Assembly (NCBI RefSeq): GCF_035920445.1
Contig: NZ_CP109162.1
Span: 7,316,001-7,380,000, forward strand
Direction: 5' to 3'
Source: Nocardia sp. NBC_01730
GTDB lineage: Bacteria; Actinomycetota; Actinomycetes; Mycobacteriales; Mycobacteriaceae
Length of the DNA: 64,000 bases
Shown here: positions 62,427 through 64,000 of the stretch, piece by piece
How positions within the stretch are numbered: the stretch's first letter is position 1
How the letters are laid out: each line of letters begins with the position of its first letter
Program-made: the position numbers and the translations under genes
Notes under the pieces: generated by a model
Seen by the model: only the letters and a program-made list of their open reading frames with translations
What the model was told of the DNA's origin: nothing
The model's database searches: none

Positions 62427-63470
62427 TTATCCGAAGGGCGTGGGGGTGGGAGCGATGATTTCGACCGGCGTCGGCGCGCCTTCCTCCGGCCTGGTCGAGC
62501 CCTTGTTCGTGGCGAGCAGACCGGCGATGGTGGCGCAGAGGGCGACGGTGACCGCGACCGCCGCGATGAGTTTGCGGCGGTTGACGGTGGCCGGAACCAG
62601 CGTGGCGCCGCAGCGGGCCCTGGCCATTCGGACATCGCCGCTCGGTCGTTCGGCGGCCAACAGGACGGCGCCACGCGCCGAGATGTAGTCCGGCTCCGGG
62701 TCGTAGATGATCGGGAGATCGACCAGCTCGGCCAGTTCCTCGCGGATGCTGGGGTTTCGGGTGCAGCCGCCGAGTAGCACCATGGCCTCGGGCCGGACCC
62801 CGGCCTCCTCGATGATCTGGCGCACGAAGGACGCCGAGTGATGGATGCCCGCCGCGCACAGTTCGGCGAGGTCGCTGCGGGTCAACACAACCCGGCCGCC
62901 GGTGCTGGTGTCGATGGCCGTGACCACTCTGGCGCTGCTCAGTTCCTCGCGGTGGTGTCGGCTGGTCGGCTTGTCGGTGAGCACGCCGCCGCGGGCGAGC
63001 CGCCAGCGCAGCAGCGCGTCGTAGCCGTCGCCGCCGAGCACCGTGCTCCGCTTGCTGGACAGGATTGTGTCGGTGCGGCAGTGGGCGTGGGTGATGGTCA
63101 GCCCGGAGCTGCCCAGGTCGTACAGGATCACCGAACCGCTGTCCGGGAGTTGCCCGGTGAAGCGGAGATAGCGCAGCTGGGCGAGCGGTTCGTCGACGAT
63201 GGTGACCCGCCTGCCGTCGGCGCCCGCCCGGATCGTGTCGGCATGCAGCGGACAACGGCAGGTCACGGCCATTACGGAGATCAACTCGTCGCGCCGGTCG
63301 GCGGCGCCGTTCATCTGGCGGATTGCCTCGAAGACCGGCTCATCGACGCCGCCGCCCGCGCGTCGAGGAACCTGACAGTGATCGATCGGGGGTAGATGGG
63401 GCTGATCGGAATGCGTCAGCACCGCGCGAGCGCCACCAGCGCCCGCCGATACCCCCAAGACCAGCACCAT
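62427..63470 (-). CDS. Hsp70/actin-like ATPase with C-terminal membrane helix
   Basis: The 347-residue protein has the ATPase motifs MVLVLGVSAGAGGARAVLTH (phosphate 1), SVILYDLGSSGLTITHAH (phosphate 2) and MVLLGGCTRNPSIREEL (adenosine). One helix lies near residues 305-325 (KLIAAVAVTVALCATIAGLL) and is followed by a short Thr/Pro-rich tail. It lacks the DnaK substrate domain. Such proteins are frequent in mycolic-acid actinobacteria and of unknown function. Confidence 0.85.
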   Translation of the reverse strand: MVLVLGVSAGAGGARAVLTHSDQPHLPPIDHCQVPRRAGGGVDEPVFEAIRQMNGAADRRDELISVMAVTCRCPLHADTIRAGADGRRVTIVDEPLAQLRYLRFTGQLPDSGSVILYDLGSSGLTITHAHCRTDTILSSKRSTVLGGDGYDALLRWRLARGGVLTDKPTSRHHREELSSARVVTAIDTSTGGRVVLTRSDLAELCAAGIHHSASFVRQIIEEAGVRPEAMVLLGGCTRNPSIREELAELVDLPIIYDPEPDYISARGAVLLAAERPSGDVRMARARCGATLVPATVNRRKLIAAVAVTVALCATIAGLLATNKGSTRPEEGAPTPVEIIAPTPTPFG

Positions 63471-63584
63471 GAATTACATGGTGGACCCTTTCGCTCTCGA
63501 TGCCAAGACGGCGTGCCCGGCAATTCGCTAGTTGGATGCCCGGCCGTCACTTCTCGGTCGCACCATCGCAGTACGCGGCCTCGC

Positions 63585-63730
63585 CTTCGTTCGGCCCGGC
63601 GCGGGGCTACGGACAGACTTCGTCCGGCTGCGCTGAAAGTGCGCTGCCTCGGTCGACGTTCGGCCCGGCGCGAGGCTACGGACGGGCTTCGTCCGGCCAC
63701 GCCCACTATGCGACCGACCGGTATGGCGTC
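63585..63730. repeat. Two direct copies of the GC-rich element
   Basis: GTTCGGCCCGGCGCGGGGCT at 63589 and GTTCGGCCCGGCGCGAGGCT at 63658 are 69 bp apart. Each is followed by a CGGAC...GTCCG short inverted repeat (ACGGACAGACTTCGTCCGGC in the first). The same element ends the 37-bp array at 56585. No gene lies here. Confidence 0.85.
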
Positions 63731-64000
63731 TCATTCCGCGCCGGTTGCCGACCAGCGCGCTGTCCCTTCGCCGGTGTCGAAATCGCCCGCAGCGTGGCGG
63801 AATTCCGCTAACAGTTGCAGCAGGGTGTGTAGCCGATTCGGCGGGAGCCCGGGTACCGCGAAGACCCTGGTGTTGAGATCCTCGGTTGCCTTCGCCACCA
63901 ATTCCCTTCCGGCATCGGTGATCTCGATCAAGGTCGCGCGCCGGTCGCTGGGGTGTGGCACCCGCTCGACGAGCTTCGCGGCCTCCAGGCGGTCGACGGT
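63731..64000 (-). CDS. MarR-family regulator, 5' end outside window
   Basis: The visible C-terminal 89 residues read TVDRLEAAKLVERVPHPSDR then RATLIEITDAGRELVAKATE, the recognition helix end and wing of a MarR protein. The start lies beyond base 64000. The target and ligand are unknown. Confidence 0.88.
   Translation of the reverse strand, partial: TVDRLEAAKLVERVPHPSDRRATLIEITDAGRELVAKATEDLNTRVFAVPGLPPNRLHTLLQLLAEFRHAAGDFDTGEGTARWSATGAE

Overview
The window is high-GC, densely coded DNA of a mycolic-acid actinomycete. Nocardia is the best guess and Rhodococcus the second; this is inferred from gene order and codon use, with no rRNA or other marker present. The block from 4380 to 19272 carries accA3, sseA, maf, accE5, accD5, birA, a PH-domain membrane protein, a GtrA protein, purK, purE and fadE25. 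This matches the Mycobacterium tuberculosis segment Rv3274c to Rv3285 almost gene for gene. A two-component system and two other regulators have been added. No tRNA, rRNA, CRISPR array, insertion sequence or prophage was seen.

Layout. 1-4330: end of a beta-propeller gene, a DUF1707 protein, a membrane Ser/Thr kinase, then a patatin-like gene remnant abutting five 76-bp tandem repeats. 4380-12144: acyl-CoA carboxylase subunits, biotin ligase, Maf and a rhodanese. 12341-19272: PH protein, two-component pair, GtrA, purKE, a TetR regulator and fadE25 with twin operators. 19644-22935: RHH regulator, DUF4097 protein and an ABC exporter. 23048-33936: acetyltransferase, FAD oxidase, peptidase E, mycothiol-dependent enzyme, HIT protein, the three-gene proton-pumping transhydrogenase, an LppU-like protein, a deazaflavin enzyme and an MFS transporter. 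34090-40307: an NmrA remnant, an AraC regulator running into five 74-bp tandem repeats, a thioesterase, and the bkdABC dehydrogenase operon facing an Lrp regulator. 40464-50751: SDR, BenE, a second rhodanese, a DUF1524 nuclease-like lipoprotein, a HelZ-type SNF2 helicase with a SWIM protein, a 30-bp repeat array, a broken TetR gene and a metal-binding receptor. 50945-62395: a TetR/Dabb pair with twin operators, icmF, a DUF2157 protein and the distal valine pathway (mmsA, fadE9, hydrolase, mmsB, hydratase). 62427-64000: an Hsp70-like membrane protein and a partial MarR regulator.

How the genes work together. The window holds most of a branched-chain amino acid route. BkdABC makes isobutyryl-CoA. 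FadE9, the hydratase, the hydrolase, MmsB and MmsA take it to propionyl-CoA. IcmF interconverts isobutyryl-CoA and butyryl-CoA. AccA3/AccD5/AccE5, biotinylated by BirA, carboxylate propionyl-CoA to methylmalonyl-CoA, a precursor of methyl-branched and mycolic lipids.

The most unusual content is repetitive DNA. Short elements beginning TGAGCGAGCG sit on the stop codons of three upstream genes or gene remnants and end near the next ATGA, like mycobacterial MIRUs. A second module, TCAGGCCTGGAGG, recurs in the 76-bp and 74-bp arrays and once inside one of the stop-codon elements. A third, GC-rich module lies at 56.5 kb and 63.6 kb. Two of the arrays abut gene remnants or gene ends. About fifteen genes also have a TANNNT-like -10 hexamer ending about 7 or 8 nt before the start codon, which implies leaderless transcripts and was used to choose several starts.
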